DNA of 64,000 nt from Streptomyces angustmyceticus (GCF_019933235.1 NZ_CP082945.1:6113501-6177500), one strand, 5' to 3'; shown: positions 17,596 to 24,759, counted from the first letter of the stretch. Notes: a model not told the origin generated them from the sequence alone. Numbers and translations are program-made.

Positions 17596-17867
17596 GGGCA
17601 GTCCCTTTCTCGGCGGCGGAGCACGGATTCCCGGCGGGTGCGGGACACGTCCAGGAAGGGCGGTGCCGCATACGGGCGGGAACGCCGGCGCGCGGCGGCG
17701 ATGACGGCGTCGGTGGCGGCCGTGAACGAGGCCGGCAACGAGAACGGCAGGGACGCGGACGCGGTCCGCAGAAGGCGCAGCGGCGCCGGTGGAAGCAGGT
17801 GCGCCCGTTGTGGGATCCGGCAGGCCGGCGCGAACGCCGGCCTGCCGCCCCCCGATTTCCCCATCAT
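17592..17867 (-). CDS. Small ORF translationally coupled to the FAD oxidoreductase, unknown
   Basis: 91 codons. Support comes from an excellent ribosome-binding site (GAGGGGG 5 nt before ATGATG) and from the stop codon overlapping the FAD gene start as ATGA. The product is short, basic and Arg/Pro/Ala-rich, with a modest hydrophobic stretch around residues 37-60 (L-P-F-S-L-P-A-S-F-T-A-A-T-D-A-V-I-A-A-A). I recognise no family. It could be a true small protein or a leader-type ORF that mainly delivers ribosomes to the next gene. Confidence 0.45.
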   Translation of the reverse strand: MMGKSGGGRPAFAPACRIPQRAHLLPPAPLRLLRTASASLPFSLPASFTAATDAVIAAARRRSRPYAAPPFLDVSRTRRESVLRRRERDCP

Positions 17868-18321
17868 GATTCCCCCTCAGGCCGTGCCCGCCCCGCCCTG
17901 CGCACCGCCCCGTCCTCCTCCGCCACCCGCCCGTATCACCGGGTGGGGTGGGCGAGCACCACTGCCTCGGATCACGCGTGCTGCCCCGGGGGACGCGGCC
18001 GTCGTCTCCGGTCAACGGCGGACACCCTTCCGGATCGTAGGCGGCGGCGATCACAACCGACAGCCAGGTTTGAGCGAGAGACGCGTGGTGGCCACCCCCG
18101 GGATACCGCTGGGTAGATCTGCAGCAAAACGGCGCAATGGGCGGAAACCGCTGCGGGGTTTTCTCGTGACGCGAGAAAGCGGACGGGAAAATTTCGCGAG
18201 AAGAGGGGTGGTGAGGCGTGAAGTCCCGCAGGGTTGGCGCGAAATGATCGGGCACCGGCGCCCGGGCGGCGGGCCTGCCTACCCTGTGCGGGCACCGCAC
18301 AGGAGAACCATAGGGAGAGTC
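17868..18321. other. Divergent regulatory region, FAD oxidoreductase / quinone oxidoreductase
   Basis: About 450 bp, less GC-rich than its surroundings between 18110 and 18250. It contains the palindrome at 18161-18177 and a related TTTCGCGAGAAG word at 18193-18204, both resembling operator half sites. A TACCCT near 18280 may be a -10 for the rightward gene. Confidence 0.5.
18161..18177. promoter_or_regulatory. Palindromic operator-like site TTCTCG-N5-CGAGAA
   Basis: Perfect 6-bp arms separated by TGACG. A second related word (TTTCGCGAGAAG) lies 16 bp away. The position between two divergent oxidoreductase genes fits a regulator binding site; the IclR-type regulator at 19420 is the nearest candidate. 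Confidence 0.5.
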
Positions 18322-19266
18322 GTGCGCGCGATTGTGATGCGAGAATTCGGCGGCCCGGACGTGCTGCGGCTCGAAGACGTCCCCGAGCCCGCACCCCGCG
18401 CCGGCCACGCGCTCGTCGAGGTGACCCTCGCCGGTGTCAACTACGCCGATGTGCACGTACGGGGCGACTCCTACCTCGCACCCGTCGAGCTGCCGTACGT
18501 CCCCGGGAACGAGGTCGTGGGGACGGTGGACGGCGGACGGCGCGTCGTCGGGCTGTGCCGCGGCGGCGGATACGCGGAGCGGGCGCTGCTGCACCGCCGC
18601 GTGACCTGGGACGTCCCCGACGCCATCAGCGACGAACAGGCCGTCGCGCTGGCGCTGCAGGGCAACAGCGCCTGGCACCTGCTGTTCACCTCGCTGCGCC
18701 TCGCCGCGGGCGAGACCGTCGTCGTACCGGCCGCGGCGGGCGGCGTCGGGTCGCTGGCCGTCCAGCTCGCCGCACATGCCGGCGCCAAGGTCATCGGGCT
18801 CGCGGGCTCCCCCGAGAAGCGCGAACTGGCCCGGGAGCTGGGCGCCCACGCGGTCGTCGACTCGACCGCCGAGGACCTGACCGAGCGCATCCTGGACGCG
18901 GCCGGCGGCCCCGTCGCGGCGGCGCTGGAGATGACCGGCGGGGCCACCTTCGAGCGGACCCTCGCCGCCGTCGCACCGCGCGGCCGGCTCGCCGTCTACG
19001 GGTTCGCCGGCGGCGACCTGGCGACCGTGCCGACCCGGGAGCTGATGGCGCGCAGCATCACCGTCTCGGGCTTCTGGCTGCCACAGCTCTACGCGGACCG
19101 CACGGCGCTGCCGACGTCGATGCGGGCGCTGTTCGACGCGGTCGCCGACGGCACCCTCACGCCGCGGACCGGTGCGGCGTACGCACTCGGCGAAGCGGCC
19201 CGGGCGCACCACGATCTGGCCGCCCGCACCCCGACCGGGAAACTGGTCCTCGACGCCGCCCGATAA
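18322..19266 (+). CDS. Zinc-free MDR-family quinone/NADPH oxidoreductase
   Basis: 314 residues of the medium-chain dehydrogenase family, quinone oxidoreductase branch: M-R-E-F-G-G-P-D-V-L-R-L opening, A-G-V-N-Y-A-D-V-H at about 42-50, the P-Y-V-P-G-N-E-V-V-G-T-V segment, and the NADPH fold A-A-A-G-G-V-G-S-L-A-V-Q-L-A near 138. No catalytic or structural zinc cysteines are present. GTG at 18322 was chosen because AGGGAGAG precedes it and the conserved sequence begins at residue 2. The reaction is likely NADPH-dependent reduction of a quinone or enone. Next on the strand is an IclR regulator 153 nt downstream. Confidence 0.88.
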   Translation: MRAIVMREFGGPDVLRLEDVPEPAPRAGHALVEVTLAGVNYADVHVRGDSYLAPVELPYVPGNEVVGTVDGGRRVVGLCRGGGYAERALLHRRVTWDVPDAISDEQAVALALQGNSAWHLLFTSLRLAAGETVVVPAAAGGVGSLAVQLAAHAGAKVIGLAGSPEKRELARELGAHAVVDSTAEDLTERILDAAGGPVAAALEMTGGATFERTLAAVAPRGRLAVYGFAGGDLATVPTRELMARSITVSGFWLPQLYADRTALPTSMRALFDAVADGTLTPRTGAAYALGEAARAHHDLAARTPTGKLVLDAAR

Positions 19267-19419
19267 CGGCGGCGGCCCGGGGCGCCGCACGGCCGTCACG
19301 GCCGCGCGAGCGCACCCCGCGGCCGGCCGCCGGGAACCGCGGGCCGCGGGGGCGTCGGCCCGCGGCGCACAGGCACCGCGCCTCAGGGCGCCCACCACTG
19401 CCAGGGGAGAGAGCACACG

Positions 19420-20349
19420 ATGGGCAACAGCACCACGGCGACGGGATCGCCTGCCTCGGCCGACGCGGCCGCCACCGGCGTGGCGCCGCGTAGCGCGGGC
19501 CACGCCAAGAAGGCGCGCCAGACCCCCAAGGGCACGGCGTCCGCCGGCTCCCGGCCATCGGGATCCGGCCATGCCGAGCGGGTCTTCCTCGTCCAGACGG
19601 CCTTCGCCGAGCTGGGCGGCTCCGCCCACGGGCCGGGAGAGATCGCGGAGTTCACCGGCCTGGACGACTCCGTCGTCTACCGCATCCTGCAGTCCGGCAT
19701 CTACCAGCGCATCTTCGAGCGGGTGGACCGCGGCCTCTACCGGCTGCGGACCTCCGCCGCCCAACTCGCCTTCACCGCCCTCGACCACCGCCTCGACGGC
19801 GCCGCCTCGCAGACGGTGCTGCGCGACCTGCGGCGGGCCACCGACGGCGGGCTGGCGTTCCTCTACATGGTGGCGCCCTTCTCCGGCGCGCAACGGCAGT
19901 GCATCGACATGGCCGTCGGCGACTCCGACCTCGCGGAGCTGGGGATGACCCCGCGCGATGTGCTGTCCGTGACGCGGTCGCTGCGCACCGGTGCCTCCGG
20001 GCGGACGATCCTCGCCTACCTGCCGGAGGTGCTCCAGCAGCGGGTGCTGGCCGAGCCCGTCCCCGAACAGGCGGGTCCCGGCGTCTACCGGGACAACGAC
20101 GCGCTGGTGGCGTCCCTGGCCGAGGTACGTGACCTCGGACACGCGCTCGGCTACGAGGAGTGCATGGCCGGCTGGAACTCCTGTGCCGCGCCGATCATGT
20201 GGGACGGCTCCATCATGGGCGCGGTGCTGCTCCTCAAGCTCACGTCCGTGATGCCGGTGGCCCCCGACGGCGTCATCGAGGCGACGAAGGAGGCGGCGGC
20301 CGAACTCAGCCGTTACGGAGCCGCCCGGCCGTCCGCCGACCAGGCCTGA
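19420..20349 (+). CDS. IclR-family transcriptional regulator
   Basis: 309 residues. After a disordered 45-residue N-terminus comes a winged helix-turn-helix (R-V-F-L-V-Q-T-A-F-A-E-L-G ... S-V-V-Y-R-I-L-Q-S-G-I) at about 50-105, then an IclR-type effector domain with L-A-F-L-Y-M-V-A-P-F-S, G-A-S-G-R-T-I-L-A-Y-L-P near 190 and a C-terminal G-A-V-L-L-L-K-L segment. The start has GGGGAGAGAG 7 nt upstream. IclR proteins sense small metabolites and usually act on adjacent genes, so the quinone and FAD oxidoreductases upstream are the obvious candidates. Confidence 0.8.
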   Translation: MGNSTTATGSPASADAAATGVAPRSAGHAKKARQTPKGTASAGSRPSGSGHAERVFLVQTAFAELGGSAHGPGEIAEFTGLDDSVVYRILQSGIYQRIFERVDRGLYRLRTSAAQLAFTALDHRLDGAASQTVLRDLRRATDGGLAFLYMVAPFSGAQRQCIDMAVGDSDLAELGMTPRDVLSVTRSLRTGASGRTILAYLPEVLQQRVLAEPVPEQAGPGVYRDNDALVASLAEVRDLGHALGYEECMAGWNSCAAPIMWDGSIMGAVLLLKLTSVMPVAPDGVIEATKEAAAELSRYGAARPSADQA

Positions 20350-20499
20350 ACCACGTCCCCCGGACGCCGGCCCGCTCGGGGCACCGTCCCGCCTCTCCCA
20401 CGGGGCAGCGGCGGCCGCACCGGGCCGTGACCTCCGAGCTGCCACGGGAGCCGGCCGCTCGCGGGCCGGTGCGGGACGCCCCGCGCCGGCCCGGCCGGG

Positions 20500-20505
20500 C
20501 AGAAT
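20500..20505 (+). promoter_or_regulatory. -10 hexamer of the kinase-like gene (leaderless)
   Basis: CAGAAT ends 7 nt before the GTG at 20512, with GGCGGG between; no separate ribosome-binding site. Confidence 0.4.
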
Positions 20506-20511
20506 GGCGGG

Positions 20512-21150
20512 GTGCGGCTCGAAGCGATCACCTGGGAACGGCTCACCGACGCGCTCGCCGAGCGCATCGCCACGATGCCGGCGAAGGACGGGGGTCCCTG
20601 GCTGCGCGTGGCCCTCGACGGGGCGCCCGCGGCCGCCCCCGGCGCGCTCGCCGGCCGGCTCGCCGAGGCACTGCGGCTGAGGGGGCGGGCGGTGCACAAG
20701 GCCGGCACCTTCGGCTTCCTGCGCCCCGCCTCGCTGCGGCTCGAATACGGCCGGGAGGACCCCGACGCCTTCCACGACGAGTGGTTCGACCGGCAGGCCC
20801 TGTGGCGCGAGGTGTTCCAGCCGCTGGACCCGGGCGGCAGCGGCCGGGTGCTGCCGGACCTCTGGGACCCCGTGGCGGACCGGGCCACGCGCAGCGCCCG
20901 TACGGAGCTGCCGCCCGGCGGCGTCCTGCTGCTGCACGGCCCGCTGCTGCTCGGCCACTGGTTCCCCTTCGATCTGTCGGTGCACCTGAAGCTGTCACCG
21001 GCCGCCCTCGCCCGCCGCACCCCGCAAGGCGAGCGCTGGACCCTGCCCGCGTTCGCGCGCTACGAGGCCGAGACCCGGCCCGAGGAGGCGGCGGACGTCG
21101 TCGTGCGGGCCGACGATCCCCGCAGGCCGGCCTGGAGCGGCCTGCTCTGA
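20512..21150 (+). CDS. Uridine kinase-like protein lacking a Walker A motif
   Basis: 212 residues resembling the uridine kinase/phosphoribulokinase family by layout: strand W-L-R-V-A-L-D-G-A-P near residue 30, F-G-F-L-R-P-A-S-L-R-L-E-Y-G, P-D-A-F-H-D-E-W-F-D near 85, then L-L-L-H-G-P-L-L-L near 140 and a C-terminal R-Y-E-A-E. The P-loop position reads D-G-A-P-A-A-A-P-G-A-L, without the Gly-Lys-Ser/Thr of a working Walker A. So nucleotide binding is doubtful and it may be a pseudo-kinase. The GTG start is inferred from the leaderless -10. Its last 91 bp are overlapped on the other strand by the small ORF at 21060-21350. Confidence 0.72.
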   Translation: MRLEAITWERLTDALAERIATMPAKDGGPWLRVALDGAPAAAPGALAGRLAEALRLRGRAVHKAGTFGFLRPASLRLEYGREDPDAFHDEWFDRQALWREVFQPLDPGGSGRVLPDLWDPVADRATRSARTELPPGGVLLLHGPLLLGHWFPFDLSVHLKLSPAALARRTPQGERWTLPAFARYEAETRPEEAADVVVRADDPRRPAWSGLL

Positions 21151-21350
21151 CCACGGGCCGGACCCGCCCGCCCGGCCCCGGACGAACCGCCGGATTTCGC
21201 CGCGTACGCGGGGGAACCCGCCCTCGGCCGCCGACAGTTCACCGACGACCCACCGCGCCGGACGGCCGTGCCCCACACCTCCGCCGCAGGTAACTGGTGG
21301 GCACGGAAACCTTCTTGACGTAGCGTCAGGCGTGTCGTGGTCCCGGCCAT
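21060..21350 (-). CDS. Candidate damage-inducible small ORF, unknown
   Basis: 96 codons starting with ATG at 21350. GGGGAGGGG lies 6 nt upstream and a full damage-type promoter (21398-21403 -10) lies 48 nt upstream, giving a leader of about 40 nt. The protein would be basic and Gly/Ser/Arg-rich (M-A-G-T-T-T-R-L-T-L-R-Q-E-G-F). It matches no family I know. It contains one TTA codon (the bldA-dependent leucine codon), rare in Streptomyces, and its codon bias is weaker than that of neighbours. The 3' 91 bp run antisense to the kinase-like gene. The transcript may matter more than the peptide. Confidence 0.3.
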   Translation of the reverse strand: MAGTTTRLTLRQEGFRAHQLPAAEVWGTAVRRGGSSVNCRRPRAGSPAYAAKSGGSSGAGRAGPARGQSRPLQAGLRGSSARTTTSAASSGRVSAS

Positions 21351-21397
21351 GACGATCCCCTCCCCGGGCGGCCCCCGCGGCCGTTCCCGCTGGAAAA

Positions 21398-21420
21398 ACC
21401 GTACGGCCGACCACTGACAA
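21398..21420 (-). promoter_or_regulatory. Orphan LexA-independent damage-type promoter (RecA-NDp/PafBC type)
   Basis: Read on the minus strand: TTGTCAGTG (21420-21412), 8 bp, TACGGT (21403-21398). This is an exact match to the tTGTCRgtg-N8-TAnnnT pattern known from mycobacteria and from Streptomyces recA, and it has the same -35 core as the uvrB site. No annotated-type gene lies downstream. Confidence 0.65.
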
Positions 21421-21473
21421 TCGGTCCCGGACCGCCTGGCGAGACCGCTGATCGCCGTGCCGGCGGCGGAGGT

Positions 21474-21479
21474 TAGCGT
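21474..21479 (+). promoter_or_regulatory. -10 hexamer of the MazF-like gene (leaderless)
   Basis: TAGCGT then GGGCCC then GTG, identical to the coaE arrangement at 4345. Confidence 0.55.
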
Positions 21480-21485
21480 GGGCCC

Positions 21486-21947
21486 GTGAGCACTTCATTC
21501 CCTGCATCCGACGAGCCCGAAGCGCTGCCCGGCAGCCAGGGGCCCACCGCGACCGTCGAGGCCCGGCCGCGGTCCGTCGGCACCGTGACGATGTCCTACG
21601 CGCCCGACCCCGACGGCGACCCGGATCCCGGCGAGATCGTGTGGACCTGGGTGCCCTACGAGGAGAACGACGGACGGGGCAAGGACCGCCCCGTGCTGGT
21701 CGTCGCCCGGGAGGCCGGCGGGACGCTGCTGGCCGTGCAGCTGTCCAGCAAGCGGCACAACAACGACCGGGAGTGGGTCCCCCTCGGGACGGGCCCGTGG
21801 GACCGCGCCGGCCGCGACTCGTGGGTGGCCGTGGACCGGGTGCTGCGGGTGCACCCGGCCGGGATGCGGCGCGAGGCCTGCGCGCTGGACCGGGGCCGCT
21901 TCAACCTCGTCGTCAACCGGCTGCGCGAGCGCTACGGCTGGCGCTGA
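21486..21947 (+). CDS. PemK/MazF-family protein (solitary)
   Basis: 153 residues. After about 45 disordered residues the PemK/MazF barrel begins: P-G-E-I-V-W-T-W-V-P-Y-E-E-N, G-R-G-K-D-R-P-V-L-V-V-A-R-E, then L-L-A-V-Q-L-S-S-K-R-H, W-V-A-V-D-R-V-L-R-V and a C-terminal R-L-R-E-R-Y-G-W. The family are usually mRNA-cleaving toxins of toxin-antitoxin pairs. Here no antitoxin gene adjoins it: upstream is intergenic and downstream the next gene is on the other strand. It may therefore be a domesticated RNase or an enzyme with unlinked control. GTG 21486 has no ribosome-binding site but a well-placed -10. Confidence 0.8.
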   Translation: MSTSFPASDEPEALPGSQGPTATVEARPRSVGTVTMSYAPDPDGDPDPGEIVWTWVPYEENDGRGKDRPVLVVAREAGGTLLAVQLSSKRHNNDREWVPLGTGPWDRAGRDSWVAVDRVLRVHPAGMRREACALDRGRFNLVVNRLRERYGWR

Positions 21948-21964
21948 CGGCCCGAGCCCGGGCC

Positions 21965-22507
21965 TCAGGCGTCGGCCAGGGCCAGGAGCTTGGTGACGGT
22001 GTTCCAGTTGCGGGCGGTGGCCGTCACCCCGAGACGGGCACGGCCCACCGCGTCGGCGAGCTTGGAGCGGCCGATGCCGCCGGGACACCACAGATACAGT
22101 TCGCGCCCGATCAGCCGGTACTGGTCGGGCGCGAACGCGGCCGCGTCGAGCGCGTCCAGCCGGGAGGTGTCGGCCGGCTCCGCCGACAGGAACGTGACGT
22201 GCAGGCTCTTGGGCTCCGGCGCGGCCAGGGGAAACGGGTTCGCGGCGACGGCGGCGGCCAGCTCCTCGCGGGTCCGCACCACGACCGGCACCGTCAGGCC
22301 CAGCTCGTCGGCGATCCGCTCGTGGATCACCCGGGCGGTCTCGGACGGCGGCGTACCGGGGTCGGCGAAGACGATGTTGCCGGTCTGCAGGAGCACCGAG
22401 ACGTCCCGGTACCCCAGCGCCTCGGCCAGCTCCAGCTGCTTCGCCTTGGGGAAGGAGTTGTGGCCGCCGACATTGATGCCGCGGAGCAGAGCGATCTGAC
22501 GGGACAT
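21965..22507 (-). CDS. DUF1697 family protein
   Basis: 180 residues beginning M-S-R-Q-I-A-L-L-R-G-I-N-V-G-G-H-N, the signature start of DUF1697. It continues with L-G-Y-R-D-V-S-V-L-L-Q-T-G-N-I-V-F, R-T-R-E-E-L-A-A-A-V-A-A-N-P-F, H-V-T-F-L-S, and the end A-R-N-W-N-T-V-T-K-L, all conserved in the family. Function is unknown; the fold is a ferredoxin-like alpha/beta. Ribosome-binding site AAGGG is 9 nt upstream. It is followed by convergent MazF-like coding 18 nt away and preceded by ogt by 52 nt on the same strand, so it is likely co-transcribed with ogt. Confidence 0.88.
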   Translation of the reverse strand: MSRQIALLRGINVGGHNSFPKAKQLELAEALGYRDVSVLLQTGNIVFADPGTPPSETARVIHERIADELGLTVPVVVRTREELAAAVAANPFPLAAPEPKSLHVTFLSAEPADTSRLDALDAAAFAPDQYRLIGRELYLWCPGGIGRSKLADAVGRARLGVTATARNWNTVTKLLALADA

Positions 22508-22559
22508 GGTGCTGCCCTTCGTAGGAGCCGGCCCCGGTGAGGGCGGACGACGGTCGGGA

Positions 22560-23162
22560 TCAGAAGAGCGGAGCGGGCAGCACCCCTTCGAGGGCCAGCA
22601 GGGCCCGCTTGGTCTCCAGCCCGCCGCCGAAGCCGCCGATGCCGCCGTCGCTCGCCACGACGCGGTGGCACGGGACGACGACCGGCAGCGGATTGGAGCC
22701 CATCGCGGCGCCCACCGCGCGGGCCGCGCCCGGCTCCCCGACCCGGTCGGCGAGGTCCTGATAGCCGACGACGCTGCCATAGGGGACGTGGGCGGCCAGC
22801 GCCTGCAGGACCCGGGCGGAGAAGCCGGAGGACAGCGACCAGTCCAGCGGGACGGTGAAGGACCGCAGCTCTCCGGCGAAGTAGGCGGTGAGCTCGTCCG
22901 CCGCCGCCGCCGTCGCCGGCGCGGGGAGCGCGGGCAGCGGCGGTCCGCCGAAGAGCCGCTCCAGGCGGGCCGTCTCACGGCGGGCGGTCCGCTCGTCGGC
23001 ATGGAAGACGACGCGGACCAGGCCCTCCTCGGTCGCGGCGAGCAGCAGCGGGCCGATCGGGGTCGCCAGCCTGGTCCGGGCCCAGTCGCGCCGGGCCGCC
23101 GCTGCCGCGGGCCCGGCGTCCGGTGCCGCCGCGGGGCGGGAAACCTGCTCGGAATGCATCAC
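22560..23162 (-). CDS. ogt: Methylated-DNA--protein-cysteine S-methyltransferase
   Basis: 200 residues. O6-alkylguanine-DNA alkyltransferases repair alkylated guanine by moving the alkyl group to a cysteine, here in P-V-V-V-P-C-H-R-V-V near residue 160, with the helix-turn-helix Y-G-S-V-V-G-Y-Q-D-L-A and the G-x-N-P-L-P and G-G-F-G-G-G-L-E-T-K-R segments around it. The N-terminal region is the ordinary ribonuclease-H-like domain. The frame starts GTG-ATG. GTG at 23162 fits a leaderless transcript because a TACCCT -10 ends 7 nt upstream. The promoter is of the LexA-independent damage type, matching the repair role. Confidence 0.94.
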   Translation of the reverse strand: MMHSEQVSRPAAAPDAGPAAAAARRDWARTRLATPIGPLLLAATEEGLVRVVFHADERTARRETARLERLFGGPPLPALPAPATAAAADELTAYFAGELRSFTVPLDWSLSSGFSARVLQALAAHVPYGSVVGYQDLADRVGEPGAARAVGAAMGSNPLPVVVPCHRVVASDGGIGGFGGGLETKRALLALEGVLPAPLF

Positions 23163-23168
23163 CTGATC

Positions 23169-23191
23169 AGGGTAGGACGCACCACTGACAG
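23169..23191 (-). promoter_or_regulatory. LexA-independent damage-type promoter of ogt
   Basis: On the minus strand: CTGTCAGTG (23191-23183), 8 bp, TACCCT (23174-23169), then 6 nt to GTG. Only the first, weakly conserved base of the pattern differs. Confidence 0.65.
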
Positions 23192-23238
23192 CGCGGCGGG
23201 GAACGGACCGGCCGCCCCGTCCCCCGGCGGCCGCGGGC

Positions 23239-24123
23239 TCAGTCGTCGCTGCCCCCCAGCGCGTCGCGCACCACGTCCGGCTTGTTGGTGATGATGCCGT
23301 CGACGCCCAGAGCGGCGACCTTGACCGCCGTGGCCGGGTCGTCGACGGTCCAGGTGTACAGGTCCAGCGGCCGGCTGTGCGGGCCCTTCAGACCGTGCAC
23401 GGCGGCGACGTACTCCGGGGTGACGGCCGTGTGGACCGGGTTGATCTGGTCGCAGTACTTCGCGAACTTCGGGAGGTCGGCGACGGACGGATTGCCCAGG
23501 AAGCCCGTCTTCACGTCCGGCCGCAGGCGGTGCACCGTCTTGATGGCGTCGGCGTTGAAGCTCTGGATGATCAGATGGCGCTTGACGTGCGTCTTGTCCA
23601 GCCAGCCCGCGCGGCGCAGCTCGGCGAGGGTCTGCCGCTCGATGCCCGGGTAGAGCTCCGGCGACTTCAGCTCCATCAGCAGGCTCTGGTCGTTGTTCTC
23701 GACCTCGTCCATGTAGTCCTCGAGGGTCGGCACCCGCTCACCGCGGAACTTCGGACCGAACCAGCTGCCCGCGTCCAGCTTCTCGATCTCCTTCAGCGTG
23801 AAGTCCGCCACGTTCCACGGGGAGCGTCCGGGGAAGACCTGCTCCACGTTGGTCGTCCGGGCGAGCGAGTTGTCATGGAGGATGACCAGCTCGCCGTCCT
23901 TGGTGCGCTGTACGTCGTTCTCGACCCACTCGAAGCCCCGCCGGTCGGCCGCGTCGATCGAGGCGAGGGTGTTCTCGGGCGCGTACGACGAGGCGCCGCG
24001 GTGGGCGACCGTCACCGGAGTGCGTCCGGACGGCGCCGCCTGGGCGACGGTCGTGGAGAGGGCGAGCGCGGACAGACCCATGAGCGCACCGGCGGCAACG
24101 GTGGCAACGGGGCGAATACGCAT
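23239..24123 (-). CDS. Secreted glycerophosphodiester phosphodiesterase
   Basis: 294 residues with a Sec signal peptide (M-R-I-R-P-V then a hydrophobic core, cleavage after A-Q-A-A near residue 30). The GDPD TIM barrel follows: V-A-H-R-G-A-S-S-Y-A-P-E-N-T with the catalytic His-Arg and Glu near residues 41-49, D-V-Q-R-T-K-D-G-E-L-V-I-L-H-D and M-E-L-K-S-P. The enzyme hydrolyses glycerophosphodiesters to glycerol-3-phosphate plus alcohol outside the cell, a source of phosphate. GAGGAG is 5 nt from the ATG. Upstream lie 10-bp direct repeats that may be a control site. Confidence 0.93.
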   Translation of the reverse strand: MRIRPVATVAAGALMGLSALALSTTVAQAAPSGRTPVTVAHRGASSYAPENTLASIDAADRRGFEWVENDVQRTKDGELVILHDNSLARTTNVEQVFPGRSPWNVADFTLKEIEKLDAGSWFGPKFRGERVPTLEDYMDEVENNDQSLLMELKSPELYPGIERQTLAELRRAGWLDKTHVKRHLIIQSFNADAIKTVHRLRPDVKTGFLGNPSVADLPKFAKYCDQINPVHTAVTPEYVAAVHGLKGPHSRPLDLYTWTVDDPATAVKVAALGVDGIITNKPDVVRDALGGSDD

Positions 24124-24134
24124 ACGGACTCCTC

Positions 24135-24174
24135 GTGACGTCGTGGACGTGAGCTGACGTGAAGTGACGTGAAC
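24135..24174 (-). repeat. 10-bp direct repeats upstream of the glycerophosphodiesterase gene
   Basis: On the minus strand TTCACGTCAC, TTCACGTCAG, CTCACGTCCA and CGACGTCACG follow each other with a strict 10-bp period, ending just before the ribosome-binding site. The units resemble PhoP box half sites (GTTCACC), whose spacing is normally 11 bp, so a PHO box is possible but imperfect. Confidence 0.55.
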
Positions 24175-24729
24175 CGGGTCGGACGGGCAGAGGCTCGCAG
24201 CCGGGCCGTAGCGGGAGGCGGTCGTGTGGTTTCCGGGCGCTGAACGGGACGTGGCCGGTTTCCTTGTGGAGCGACGCGCAGTTGCAGGATGCCCGGATCA
24301 GCCGTGCTACAGACGTACGCTCCGACGCCGTCCAACTTGCCGGAGCCTCGGCATCCGCGCATCTTGGCCGATGATGCGTCACCCCTCGTGCGTCTGAACG
24401 GTTTTGATGGGCCACCGGAAGGACACGCCACCCCCGGCCGACGCCTCGCGCGGCTCCTCGGCCGGCTCCCCGCCCGGCGCGTCGCGCGCACGGCCCTCGT
24501 CCGGATCCGGAGGAGAGACCGGAGCCGGTGGGGAGACCGACGGCGCTCCCGTGCGGGCCCCTGCGCGTGAGGTCGTACGGGCACGGCTCCGCGGCGCCCC
24601 GGCCTCGCCGTGCTCCGGCCCCGCCGCGCCGTCCGGCACCTGTCCTCCGGCCCGGCCGGCCCCCGCCGCCCCGCCCGCGACTATCGCCCGTCCCCCCGAA
24701 ACCGCAGCTCAGGGCGCTCGCAGCGTCGA

Positions 24730-24752
24730 TTGTCAGTGCCGAGTCGTACGGT
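24730..24752 (+). promoter_or_regulatory. LexA-independent damage-type promoter of uvrB
   Basis: TTGTCAGTG (24730-24738), 8 bp, TACGGT (24747-24752), then 7 nt to the ATG. Exact match to the RecA-NDp pattern. Confidence 0.75.
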
Positions 24753-24759
24753 GGATCCC

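Larger units (their letters stand above)
21151..21485. other. 335-bp region between the kinase-like and MazF-like genes
   Basis: No plus-strand gene. It holds a minus-strand damage-type promoter (21398-21420), the candidate small ORF it would drive, and a short palindrome TGACG-TAG-CGTCA at 21317-21329. The MazF-like -10 is at 21474-21479. Confidence 0.6.
24124..24759. other. Divergent region of 636 bp, glycerophosphodiesterase / uvrB
   Basis: Contains four 10-bp-spaced direct repeats next to the glycerophosphodiesterase (24135-24174) and the uvrB damage-type promoter at the right end. Several short frames exist, but none has both a ribosome-binding site and Streptomyces codon bias. I see no further gene. 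Confidence 0.5.

Noticed and set aside
17596..20985. Upstream extension of the FAD oxidoreductase frame to 1673 codons
   Set aside because: The extension is antisense shadow of the quinone oxidoreductase, IclR and kinase-like genes. The FAD protein begins at 17595, where homology to its family starts.
21317..21329. TGACG-TAG-CGTCA palindrome as a MerR-type operator
   Set aside because: No MerR gene nearby and no promoter with the elongated spacer that MerR sites need; kept only as a note.
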